Positions 35,401-45,500 of a stretch of 64,000 bases of DNA are shown one piece after another. The position numbers were made by a program, and so were the translations under genes. Source of the stretch: a virus; the IMG/VR virus record IMGVR_UViG_3300025705_000005, positions 1-64,000 of that record; one strand, 5' to 3'. Positions within the stretch are counted from its first letter, which is position 1; every line of letters begins with the position of its first letter. The notes under the pieces are model-generated. The model saw nothing but the letters and a program-made list of their open reading frames with translations, was not told where the DNA came from and ran no database searches.

Positions 35401-38400
35401 ATATGATGATGGAATTGTGAAGTTTTTTGTATCACCATTTGCTGATACTCCATTTGTATATGTAAGTTCATCTGTTATACCATCGCCTGTAAATTTAAAG
35501 TACCCATCTGTAAAGTTTTGTGAATTTGCTGATAATGTAATTGTACCACTTGGTGAAGGGTTTAACCCATCTGCATCATATGTTACAACATTAGTTGCCG
35601 CAGTTAATGATACAGTTTTAGAACCAGACCCGGCTGCTCCTGGAGCTCCATCAGTACCTGCTCTAGATTTAACTAATGACATTGTTTTATCAATCTTTAC
35701 AACCCCAGTTGATAAATTACCACTACCATCTTTTACTTCTTTAATTTCAATATAATCTAATCTAACTACTCCGTTGTTGGTAGGGTGACTAGCTATAAAC
35801 ATTGGTGATATATAAGTTGCGTTTGTATGGATAGTTTTTGGATTATTAATATCAGGAGATTCACCACTATTAGTTGCACTTGATGCACCATGACCTGAGA
35901 AATATCCTCTCTTAGTTACCCAATCTGTACCTTCGTTTTCACCAAATGAAAACCCAGCTGCAGCTATATAATGTTGACTACTAAAAGTATTGCTACCAAC
36001 TACGTTACGTTTTGTGCTTTCATTACTCCAACCATTTACACCAACATAAACTGTTCCAGTACCAGAAACTCTTTTAAACCTAGCTTCAATATAATAAGTT
36101 TTAGTATCATCATAAGCAAATATATCTTTACCTGCTATCCAAACCCTATCATTATCAGCATTATTACCAAATTCAACATAGTTGTTTCTTAATTCACCAT
36201 CACCTGAACCAATACTTATAGTATCAGGATTATCAACTAAGTGCCAATCGTTATCAGTTCCATTAATATCACCAGCACCCCCAACAAGAAATTGTGAGGT
36301 AGCCCAATCTTCACCAGTTCTACTTCCCCAACCACTATGATGGATACCACCACTAATTGCAGTGATTATTACAGAACCACTATCGTGATTCATATTTGTA
36401 ACATTTAAGGATGATGAATTAAATGAGTTAAAATCGTTATCAACAGTAATGCCTGTATTGGATACTCCATTGATAAAGTAGTTTGTTGTTTTATCTGTTA
36501 CACCTTCAAAAATTGTAACATCAGTTTCTGCTCCTACATATGATGGAACTAAACCATCAGCACCTGCTGCTAATGTGTGTGATTCGTTACCTACTATAAC
36601 AGTAATAGCATCAGTACCCGATGTACCATCTGCTCCACCATCTAAGGCGAATATTTTAAATGAATCACTTAAAGATCCTGATGTTACTGTTATCGTTATT
36701 GGGTATTTAGCTTTAGGAGATGGTGAGTTTGTATTAAATACTAAACTACCACTTATTACTCCACTATTATTTGGTAATGAAGTAGGGGCAAATGTAGGTA
36801 CATTATGACTACCACCAACTGCATCTATAATTGTTATATCAGATGCCGTTAAAGTTTTTCCTAAATTTTGTTGAGTAATAAATAACTCAATTGTTGTATC
36901 ATCAGGTGTTGTTGCTGATGCTGATGCAAACGCAAATACTTGTGAATCACCAGTTAATGATATTAAGGATGCTGATGTTCCTGGCGCTCCATCTGAACCA
37001 TCATCTCCTTGCAGTGCTTGTGATATAGACATCAATTTAGTTAATACAACTGAACCTGATGTTGCTGTAATTTCAACTGAACCACTAAATGGAGTTGTTG
37101 AATTTGTTATTGTTACAGTATCACCACTAGTCGTTGTTGTAATATGAGATGAAATTGAACCAGTGTTTATAGTATAATCATTGGTTACATTTGATGTACC
37201 TTGAAATACTAAAATATCTGTACTTGCTCCTGCGAATGATATTACATCACCTGATGAACTTACAGGAAGTGTATGTGAATCGTTAGTTAATAATGCCGTT
37301 ATTGCTGATACACCTGATGTACCATCTGAACCACCCTCAACTTTAAATATTTTTACTGCGTCTTGAAGTGAATCTTTTGTTGCTGATATGGTTAGTGGGA
37401 ATTTTGATTTATCACTACCCATACCACCAGCATTTGTATTCCCTGCAAATGATACTGAACCACTTACTATACCCGTACCACTAACAGCGTCTGTATTATC
37501 AAATGTAAAGTTTGTAATATTACCACCACCATTCATTTGTATTGTAACATCACTTGCTGAAATAGGTGCTACTAAATTCTGTTGTTGAAAACTAAATTCT
37601 ATAGAAGATGGAGTTGCTGATGTATCTATAACATCATCGAATGCCATAACCTGTGAATCTAAACTACCAATAAGTAATTTAGCAGATGTTCCATCTGAAC
37701 CATCAGGCCCTTGTTTGGATTTAACCAAACTCATTATTTTATCTATACTTACACTACCACTTGAAGCGTTTATATTAACATAAGCGCTATCAGCTGTCAT
37801 CGTTGATATGGTAACTGTGTTTCCACTATCCGATGCACTTACCCCAGCACCATTAGATGATGATATAACATAATTAGAAGTTACATTTGTGATTCCTTCA
37901 AATACTTCCATATCCGTAGAACCACCCGCAAATACTGCAATTGAGCCAGATGAATCAGCTGCGAATGTATGTGATTCGTTTGTAAGGAAAGCAATTACTG
38001 CATCCGTTCCATCTACTCCATCTCCACCACCATCAATTTTAAATATTTTTAAACTATCTTCTAATCCATCTTTAGATACTTCAATCGTAATCGGTAACTT
38101 ACTTTTGGTGGATGAAAGAGTTGTATTGAATGTTATACTACCACTAACTTGACCTGTTCCATCTGTTACACTTGCAACAAATGCTGGGTCTGCTAAGGTG
38201 TTTCCACCTGAATCTTTTATTGTTATATCACCAGCATCTATAGTACCACTTAAATTTTGTTGGTTAACAATAATCAATACATCATTATCTATTGGTGTAT
38301 TAGATGATGCTGATGGGAATGAGAATACTTGTGAATCTGATGATAGTGATAACAACTTAGCAGCTGCTCCTGGTAAACCAGCAGTACCCTGCTTTGATTT

Positions 38401-41400
38401 AGAAAGTGTCATCGTTTTAGATAATGATACCGATTCACTAACTGCTGTTATAATAACCGAACCACTATCGTGTGCCATCGATGTGATTGTTACAGTGTTA
38501 CCACTTATAGATGAACTTACAGATGTTGTTGAATCTTTACTAAAAGTATATTCTGAATTCTTATTTGTAGTCCCTTCGAACACTTCCATATCAGTAACTG
38601 CTCCAACGAATGATACTACAGTTCCATCATTTTGTGAAGGTAACGTATGAGATTCATTGGTTAGGAATGTAGTTACTGCATCCACACCACCTACCCCATC
38701 ACTACCACCTTCTACTTTAAATATTGTTACGGAATCCGTTAGAGTATCATTTGTACAAGATATGGTTAATGGTAAACTAGTCTTAGCTCCATTTAAACCA
38801 CCACTACTAAATCCACCTGTATATGAAACGCTACCACTTACTATACCACTTTTTTGGTTTGTGGGCCCACCTACACTATTATTGTTGAATGAGAAGTTTG
38901 TAACATTATTACTATCTGCGGTGGTGATTGTTATATCACTACTTACAATAACATCATTTAAGTTTTGTTGAGAAAATGAGAAGTTAATTGTACCTGGCGT
39001 TGCTGAGTTATCTGTTGAATCATCAAATGCGAATATCTGAGAATCTACACTTCCTATTAATGTTTTTGCGTTATCACCACTTACACCCGGAGTTCCATCC
39101 TGGCCATCATCACCTTGTCTAGTAATACCAATCGACATTATTTTTGATAATGATACCGATTCACTAACTGCGGTTATTGTAACTGAACCACTATATGGTG
39201 ATGTGGTATTTGTTATCGTAAACGCATTTGATGATGAAGTTACCGTTATATATGCTGCTGAACTTTCTGTAAATGAATAGTTTGATGTTTTATCTGTAAT
39301 ACCCTCAAATACTTTCATTTGAGTGTCAGCTCCTGCATATGATTGAATTGCGCCTGAACTACTCAATGGTAGTGTGTGTGATTCATTTGTTAAAAATGCC
39401 GTTACTGCATCTACACCAGCAGCACCATCCGAACCAGGTTGTAATCCAAATAATGTTAAACTATCAGTTGATGCGGCTGTTCCACCAGAAGAACCTGTAA
39501 ATGCTCTTACTTCATATGTTTTAGGAGTAGATGAAGTTGGTTTCTCCAATGCAGTATTAACAGTGAATGTGTTTGTTGTACTTCTACTTCCTTGAATGGT
39601 AGCATCTTTATAAAATTCATAATACACATCACCTATAAAGTTTTGTGGTGTTGCGGTTAGTGTTATTGTTTGACCAGATGGTGCTTCATCTCCAAACTCA
39701 TCAAATGTTACTACATATTTATCAGCTGATAGTTCTACTGTTCGTGCTATAGAACCACTTGATACATTATCAATTGCCGTTTCAACGGATGTTCCATCTG
39801 CGAAGTTTAACTGCCCAGTGATTGATAATGTAGATGTTGATGGATTCCAAGATAGTTTATTACCTAATGAGAATTGAGAACCTGAATCTACATAGAACCC
39901 AGTATTAGCATTATTATAAGCCCCATGTATTCCAGTAAATAATTTACCATCAGCCATACTAATTCCACCGATAGAACCTGTTTTTGCAATTATACCACCT
40001 TGAAGGAATACATTATCGGTTGCTAATCCAAACCCTGGATTTGAATTACCAAACACATAATCTGAATTTGCCAATCCACTTAAATCACCTAATCTTACTT
40101 TTAACGCTACATCGTATAATCCACTACCTGTTCTTTCAACAACATCCATATATGGTGTATTCACATCATTTGGATTTGCGTTCATTTTGATATAACCAGT
40201 ATTTAATTTACCAGTCGAAACAATAACTTGCCCATCTTCGTATGATTGAGCTGCTGAACCTAAATCACCAACGAATTCACCTTGAGAACCACTTCCGTAT
40301 GCTCTCTGTACCATTATTCTACCATAGGTTTCATCTTCATTCGAACCATCACTATCTATTGATGCTGAATTTAATAAAACATATTCTGTTTGGAAACCTG
40401 TATTATCTACTTTCTTTATAAGGAGTATTTCACCTTGAGAGAATCCACTAGCGTTCTTTACAGACATCGTAGTTTCTGTGTCTGTTAACGAACCAGTAAT
40501 TGTTGTTGAGTTAGCTACCCATAATTGTCCACCAACTGCGTTTACAGATTCTTTTTCAAAAGTTGTTGTTCTTAACGTACCTCTAATTCTTACGTTTTCA
40601 AATTCTGCAGTTCCATTTCCTTCAGATGAAATCTTCCACCCTTTTAATCCACTTGCGAAATCTCTAGTTTGTAAGATACCTTCAGGTTTCATTATAAGGT
40701 TTCCACCTTCTATAGAACCCGTTGTAATACCCCAACCACCAATCGATGCTGATACGAATCTTGCGAAACCATCTGCTTTGATAGATGAGGATGAGTTTGT
40801 TTCAGTAGATGCTGCGCCATTTATTAATGCTGGTGTTTTTATATTTTCTACAGTTAAATCTGATAGAATTGTTGCGTTCGCTCCAATTATTAAACTACCT
40901 TCTCCACTATTTGCTTTAGGGTCTAAGTGAAATATAGATGAACTAATTTCAATATTACCATCCGAACCACTTATGTATTGTTCGGTTAGATTACCAATAA
41001 AGAACTTATCAGTTTTAACATCTAAAATACCACCATTTGCTGTTGAGAATACAAGGTGTCTGTCATCGTTATCTCCAACGAACTGCATACCAACACCTAA
41101 TAGCTGGTCTTCACCAAATACAAGATTACCCGAACCACTATAGATTACGAATCCACCTGGTGCTTTTCCTAATGATGCTGAAGTTATACCTCTGTATCCA
41201 ACGGAACGCATGAATCCACTACTAGAACCACCAATTTCAATACCAGTTCCTAATGTATTGGATATAAAAATAGAACCACTAATTAAGTTCTCTTCACCAC
41301 CAATGTAAACTTGCTCACCATCAAATACAAATGGCTCTGATATTGTTTCAGTTCTTGATATACTACCCTCAGCGTTTAAATATAATAACTTTAGTATCTT

Positions 41401-42486
41401 AGGGTCATTTAAGTTTTTAGAAGGAATAGGTACTTTTATATGTGCTGTAGAGCTATATGGTATTGATACTTCATTTAGTAATTCAAAGTCTGCAGATAAT
41501 CCTTCTGATTTAGCTAATATTTTAATTTTATCTACAACACCAGTTATAGGGTCTATGTTACTGAATTGTAAATCTACAAAGTTTCGTTTGTTTTGTGTTA
41601 CTGTATTAGAACCACTCTTAATATATTGTATTTTATAATCTGCTTCAGATACAGATTCGTATGTATGTGTTAAATCTTCTCTACCAGCAAATGATGTTGT
41701 AAAGTTTGTTAATGTCTTTACATATGTACTATTTAATAATTTTTCAATTGATGAACTAAAGAATGTAGAACTCTCTGGTCCTTCAATATTAGCTACAGGG
41801 AATGCTGGTTCTGTAAAGTTATTCAGAATTATAGTTCCACCAATCATTTCAGAATTGAATGTAGAACTATCAGCAATTTGAATTACAGGCGTTGTACCAC
41901 TAAATAAATACTTCGCCTTACCAGTCTGAACTGTTTGTGTTAATGTGTTATTGGTTTGTGCTTGGTTTTCGTATGGTTCTACACTTTGAGAAACTACTAC
42001 GCTTGGTACGTTAGTAGGATTAAATATAATCTCTGATGAATTATTTCTATCTCTATCTACATTTAATGTAGTTTGCCATTTAACGTTTATCTTACCTCTC
42101 TGATTAGGTGGTAGTGGATTTCCGTTTAAATCAACGTTAGCAATACCTAATAGAGTAATAGTAGCCTCGCCATTTGGAGTGTTATCAATACCCTTATCGT
42201 TATAAATCCATATAGATATTACTCTACTTTTATCAGCTTCTAAATAATCAGGAATCTCAAAGTATATAGGTTGTCCGTTAGAATCTCTAACATCGACATA
42301 TATTTGAGTACCATCCACTAAGTTAGTTGGATGAGCAGTAATTCTTAATAAGTTTTTACCTTTTTGTAAAACCTGTGGGACATCAGAAACTCTAAAGTAC
42401 TTAGTTGAACGCTGACTATCATCAACGATGAACGTTTGTATATCTTTTAAGTTCTCTCTGTCTGAAAATTTATATTCTAAGGACAT
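32449..42486 (-). CDS. Giant multi-domain tail fibre/adhesin (3345 aa)
   Basis: Residues 1-190 form an attachment domain (SLEYKFSDRENLKDIQTFIV, then YLEADKSRVISIWIYNDKG). About 190-1000 carries strands and SGSxGNIEISSS segments. From about 1030 to 2500, two Ig-like modules alternate: type A contains (F/L)LTNESHTLP...VFEG and appears six times, type B contains DSQ(V/I)FAF...QQNL and appears at least five times, with collagen-like linkers (GDDGQDGTPG, QGPDGSDG, AGTDGAPG) between them. A lectin-like module (about 2045-2255) interrupts one A module, and two related modules lie at about 2630-2855 and 2970-3180. The C-terminus ends with a beta-rich cap. TAGGAGA precedes the ATG. This is likely the main long host-binding fibre; its size is far larger than T4 gp37 (1026 aa). 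Confidence 0.82.
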   Translation of the reverse strand: MSLEYKFSDRENLKDIQTFIVDDSQRSTKYFRVSDVPQVLQKGKNLLRITAHPTNLVDGTQIYVDVRDSNGQPIYFEIPDYLEADKSRVISIWIYNDKGIDNTPNGEATITLLGIANVDLNGNPLPPNQRGKINVKWQTTLNVDRDRNNSSEIIFNPTNVPSVVVSQSVEPYENQAQTNNTLTQTVQTGKAKYLFSGTTPVIQIADSSTFNSEMIGGTIILNNFTEPAFPVANIEGPESSTFFSSSIEKLLNSTYVKTLTNFTTSFAGREDLTHTYESVSEADYKIQYIKSGSNTVTQNKRNFVDLQFSNIDPITGVVDKIKILAKSEGLSADFELLNEVSIPYSSTAHIKVPIPSKNLNDPKILKLLYLNAEGSISRTETISEPFVFDGEQVYIGGEENLISGSIFISNTLGTGIEIGGSSSGFMRSVGYRGITSASLGKAPGGFVIYSGSGNLVFGEDQLLGVGMQFVGDNDDRHLVFSTANGGILDVKTDKFFIGNLTEQYISGSDGNIEISSSIFHLDPKANSGEGSLIIGANATILSDLTVENIKTPALINGAASTETNSSSSIKADGFARFVSASIGGWGITTGSIEGGNLIMKPEGILQTRDFASGLKGWKISSEGNGTAEFENVRIRGTLRTTTFEKESVNAVGGQLWVANSTTITGSLTDTETTMSVKNASGFSQGEILLIKKVDNTGFQTEYVLLNSASIDSDGSNEDETYGRIMVQRAYGSGSQGEFVGDLGSAAQSYEDGQVIVSTGKLNTGYIKMNANPNDVNTPYMDVVERTGSGLYDVALKVRLGDLSGLANSDYVFGNSNPGFGLATDNVFLQGGIIAKTGSIGGISMADGKLFTGIHGAYNNANTGFYVDSGSQFSLGNKLSWNPSTSTLSITGQLNFADGTSVETAIDNVSSGSIARTVELSADKYVVTFDEFGDEAPSGQTITLTATPQNFIGDVYYEFYKDATIQGSRSTTNTFTVNTALEKPTSSTPKTYEVRAFTGSSGGTAASTDSLTLFGLQPGSDGAAGVDAVTAFLTNESHTLPLSSSGAIQSYAGADTQMKVFEGITDKTSNYSFTESSAAYITVTSSSNAFTITNTTSPYSGSVTITAVSESVSLSKIMSIGITRQGDDGQDGTPGVSGDNAKTLIGSVDSQIFAFDDSTDNSATPGTINFSFSQQNLNDVIVSSDITITTADSNNVTNFSFNNNSVGGPTNQKSGIVSGSVSYTGGFSSGGLNGAKTSLPLTISCTNDTLTDSVTIFKVEGGSDGVGGVDAVTTFLTNESHTLPSQNDGTVVSFVGAVTDMEVFEGTTNKNSEYTFSKDSTTSVSSSISGNTVTITSMAHDSGSVIITAVSESVSLSKTMTLSKSKQGTAGLPGAAAKLLSLSSDSQVFSFPSASSNTPIDNDVLIIVNQQNLSGTIDAGDITIKDSGGNTLADPAFVASVTDGTGQVSGSITFNTTLSSTKSKLPITIEVSKDGLEDSLKIFKIDGGGDGVDGTDAVIAFLTNESHTFAADSSGSIAVFAGGSTDMEVFEGITNVTSNYVISSSNGAGVSASDSGNTVTISTMTADSAYVNINASSGSVSIDKIMSLVKSKQGPDGSDGTSAKLLIGSLDSQVMAFDDVIDTSATPSSIEFSFQQQNLVAPISASDVTIQMNGGGNITNFTFDNTDAVSGTGIVSGSVSFAGNTNAGGMGSDKSKFPLTISATKDSLQDAVKIFKVEGGSDGTSGVSAITALLTNDSHTLPVSSSGDVISFAGASTDILVFQGTSNVTNDYTINTGSISSHITTTTSGDTVTITNSTTPFSGSVEITATSGSVVLTKLMSISQALQGDDGSDGAPGTSASLISLTGDSQVFAFASASATTPDDTTIELFITQQNLGKTLTASDITIIDAVGGSHNVPTFAPTSLPNNSGVISGSLVFNTNSPSPKAKYPITITVTSGSLSDSFKIFALDGGADGTSGTDAITVIVGNESHTLAAGADGLVPSYVGAETDVTIFEGVTDKTTNYFINGVSNTGITVDNDFNSFNSSSLNVTNMNHDSGSVIITAISGGIHHSGWGSRTGEDWATSQFLVGGAGDINGTDNDWHLVDNPDTISIGSGDGELRNNYVEFGNNADNDRVWIAGKDIFAYDDTKTYYIEARFKRVSGTGTVYVGVNGWSNESTKRNVVGSNTFSSQHYIAAAGFSFGENEGTDWVTKRGYFSGHGASSATNSGESPDINNPKTIHTNATYISPMFIASHPTNNGVVRLDYIEIKEVKDGSGNLSTGVVKIDKTMSLVKSRAGTDGAPGAAGSGSKTVSLTAATNVVTYDADGLNPSPSGTITLSANSQNFTDGYFKFTGDGITDELTYTNGVSANGDTKNFTIPSSYFSTPKTITVSVSEAADSTTELTFDTVTIVAVQPGAAGAGGVDAVTAFLTSEADVVPAANDGTVSSFNGSGTEMFIYEGVTNVSSNYTVTNQNSTDLTATISNRVLTISALTPDSGSVILTAVSGGVSISKTYSIAKSKAGPQGDQGANNQDFSFLDASLSGVQGTLAAGLLMNSDVFGYHGAIGSGTTATLADFTSFLDSGGNFYLGGNASGASNPSDGYLAWNNTNKSLLISGSNANIEVDKFLLGSGTSQYISGSNGNVEIAGDVTFRGRPDNGDGNVVFFDDFSQYSAVGDTNGGNAPKMDGTGDAWFWNKGASSSTPSLEADTDCISGKALVVGNNSGDDEANIISNTLIPFNESSLYEVEVRIKRTAGTSNTRAYVGINGMQSDGVTRVGYDGNNNTSGHYITLSSNNLGTGNGTGYFQTFKGYFKGATRTGGSNGDTTMHDDKTNPGTLRAEINNGFISAYLLLNYNDTQGITHVDYIKIKEFSSGGTSRISGDSITTGTIKSNNLSTDTGTALYLNDGVMKIGGTGAYTTEKGILLDGPNAKFAVGELGGNYMRFNHTAGKLEISTPNFEIDSGGAVQVTGAISVLDADGNAITLGDPAEAVENLFNEITNPSAGISALDGRPADFFSTYGNNVASNIKFSDFGGTIGKVVELSNPGDTTIGMATKIIKKEASAYRITITVKGGATNYTSGTTGMYLRVYESNDASAREDGVKFITHASYANSSNSEPGSLSTSGEATLSWTKISGSAGVGNVSNNLNGSYWPQEWITYQTNYTPSAGTEFFSMNILNWSGNGLNSAYVRDLVIKPKTNLGTQIGGRQIKTGELQSLNLSPNEGSVISLDSGSMKLGGFVSPGFEVTKEGFVTATNIVEKFVNVNSANSGSYYQTVSGHTTLVLDGSLGGSVTMNLTLQVAPPYVINDILFPTNAGSDDIARLELSIQDDGIQFDDGAITSGYSSFGLLLQTYTLTTRSGQGLVQN
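35240..39400 (-). repeat. Coding repeat array in the giant fibre, about 700-bp period
   Basis: Six copies of the NESHTLP-type module start near 39390, 38650, 37980, 37275, 36575 and 35250. The spacing is about 670-730 bases except for the last interval, about 1325, which contains the inserted lectin-like module. Positions are approximate; identity between copies is partial at the protein level. Confidence 0.75.
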
Positions 42487-42540
42487 TCATTTCTCCTACT
42501 GTTTCTACTTTATATATAAGTATGAAAAATACACTTATAA

Positions 42541-45500
42541 CTATAAATATCTAATTGATGAAAATCCATCTAATTTTGTGATATCTATTATTTGGTCAAC
42601 CATATCCCTAGTCTTATCTATATGTGAGATTGTAACTATGAAATCAAATTCGTTCTTTAGGTAATCGAATAATAAATATAAAGAATTAAAGTTATCTGTA
42701 TCTAAAGAACCAAACCCCTCATCAATTGCTATAAAGTTTGGACGTGGTAGATTTGACACATTTACTAATGCGGTTCTAATTGCTACGGATGAAATAAACT
42801 TCTCCATACCACTTGTTAATTCTAGTGGCCAAAACTCTTCAGTTCCATATGCTATATATGAATTTATATTCTTACCATCTGTATTAAGTATGATTTGGAA
42901 ATCTACAATTGGTTGTAGTATATTATTTATCTCTACTTCTAATTTAGGTAATATGTCTGATATTAATTGGTATGGTATCCCATCTCTTCTTACACATTGT
43001 AAGTAGTATTCATACCCCTCATACTTTTTTTCCATCAATTCTAACTTATCTATAGAATCATTTACAGTTTTAATAACGTTTTGTGAAATTTTAATATCAC
43101 CACTAACATCAATAATATCATCATTTAGATTCATAATATCTTCATCAATAATATCTAAAGATAATTTGGTTTTATCAATTTTTTGTTGTACTTTTATGTT
43201 ATGCTTTACTGATGCCGTTTGTTCTAACGATTTACTTATATCTGAAGATGTGTATTTAAGTTTAGTTATTAAGTCTGATAACTCTAAGTTACATGATTTA
43301 TTAGTTAACTCTAACTTCTCAATCTGATTGGTTAGTTTATCATATTTATCTTTTAATTCTTTTACACTTACTAATACCTCTCTAACATCAAACTTAAACA
43401 TATCAGATTTCATATCCAGTATTTCCGAAGATAATCGTTTTGATTTGGAAGTTAGTTTAATTATATCATCTGATAATGTTTTTGATTGTTTAGCAAATGG
43501 AGTGTTTTTATTCTTTACACAATGTTCACAATCATCATCGAATGATAAAGAACCAATACCATCTAAATGTTCTTGTTTATGCTCAATATCAGTATTTAAA
43601 GTATCTAACGATGATGTTATCTCTTCTAACCTATTAACATATGCTTGGTATTTTATATGGCTTTCTTGTAATTTGTTTAAATCGTATGATTGATATTCAG
43701 TACTAACTGATTTTAGTTCAATTGATATATTATCCAATTCATCTTTATAATCCGTACATTCTGATGATTTATCTGAAATTTCTAACTCCAGCGAATCTTT
43801 TAATCTTATTAGAGAATCTGTATCTATTATAGTATCATCTACGTTTTTTAATTCTGATATTAAGATATCCTTTTCTTCTCTAAGAAGTGTTCGTTTACCC
43901 TTTAACTTAGATATTTTATCATTACACTTTACCAATACCTTTTGATTCTTTTCCAAATCCTCTTTTGCTTCTACTAACTTATCAGTAAAGTTTTGATTCT
44001 TATAATCTTTTAAGAGTGCACTTAACTCCCTAATCTCATCATTAGCTATTTGATATAATTCTTCAAATACATTCATATCTAAGAATTGAGCAAGTAGTTC
44101 TTTCTTTTCTCTTTGTGATTTTTCAATGAACCCACCACTATTAGATTGGTTAGACATTGCTGTAAGAATGAAATCTTCGTATGAACCTACATACTGCCTA
44201 ATTATAGAGTTTGTATCTCTACGTTCCTCACCATTTAATGAATGAGTAATACCATCTACTATACAATAAAATTCTACATCTACCTTTACAGTTCCTCTTT
44301 TTGGAGATTTCTTACCAATTCGTTCTATGAAGTAATCTACCCCATTTATCTCAAAATTAAACTTACAATCGAATTTTGTTTTAGAATAATTTAAAACATC
44401 TAATGCTTTTGTTGTACGAGAACATCTATCAAATAAACAAAACGATAACGCATCCCATAGTGATGATTTACCACTAGCATTTGGTGCGAATATCCCATAT
44501 GCACCTTTCATTTGTGAGAAATCAATTATATTCTTAGGTCCATATGAAAACATATTTGAAAACTCAAATGTTTTTGGTTTCCATATAATATTCTTCATAC
44601 CCTTAACACTACCCAATTTATTGTTTATATCTTGGTTAATAGTTCGTATAACTTCCAGTTGTTCATCAGCTATAACATATTTATCAGATAAGTACGATTC
44701 CATCATTTGATTTTGAAATCCAATATCTCTTACGTTTTGTAGGGTTAGGCTCGAATTACCACTAGAATCTTTTCTATCTGATAATACTTTTTGAATTGTT
44801 AGTTCCTGTACTTTCCTACCTACTTTTACCTCTGATATGATTTTCTTTAATTGAGATTGGGATGTATCCTTAACTCTAACTCTCATACGAGGTTTGTTAG
44901 GAATTGTTGGATTACCAATCACTTTACCATCTTCTACATCAATAGTAACATACCCATAATCGTTGTGAATTGGAACGAATTCCGATTCTTTGGTTTGAAC
45001 ATCCCATACTAAGATTCCATGCTCAGGATACTTAGCTTCAGCATGATTCTGCATAATTGTAGAACCACAATACTTAATCGTACCCTCATCGTTTAGTGAT
45101 TGATTTGGTACGTGAATATCACCTAATAGTACTAAATCGTATCCATCGAATGAATCTACTTTTACGTTTTTATTCTCTAATTGGAATCCGTATTCTGTTT
45201 TTACCTTATCGACAGGAGCATGATATAAAGCAATCTTATAATCACCATGTACCTCTTCAGATGGGATAATTTCCTTAGATTCCCCAAAAACCGATGAGTG
45301 TGAAAAGGAAATTCCACCCATTTTCCAAACTCCATCATCCTTCAGATAATGTAGATTTGAATGGTTTAGTGCATTTACAATTGGTGATAACGCATCTAAT
45401 CGAGATGGGTTATTTAGGTTAGCATCGTGGTTACCTGGTATTAAAATGGTTGGTAACATATCTGATAAGTTCTTTAGAAATGTTTGTGTCATCTCTATAA

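Noticed and set aside
32449-42486. Many plus-strand open frames of 70-150 codons opposite the giant fibre
   Set aside because: They are shadows of one long, low-complexity minus-strand gene. Their translations are Val/Pro/Ser/Thr-rich and match no family.
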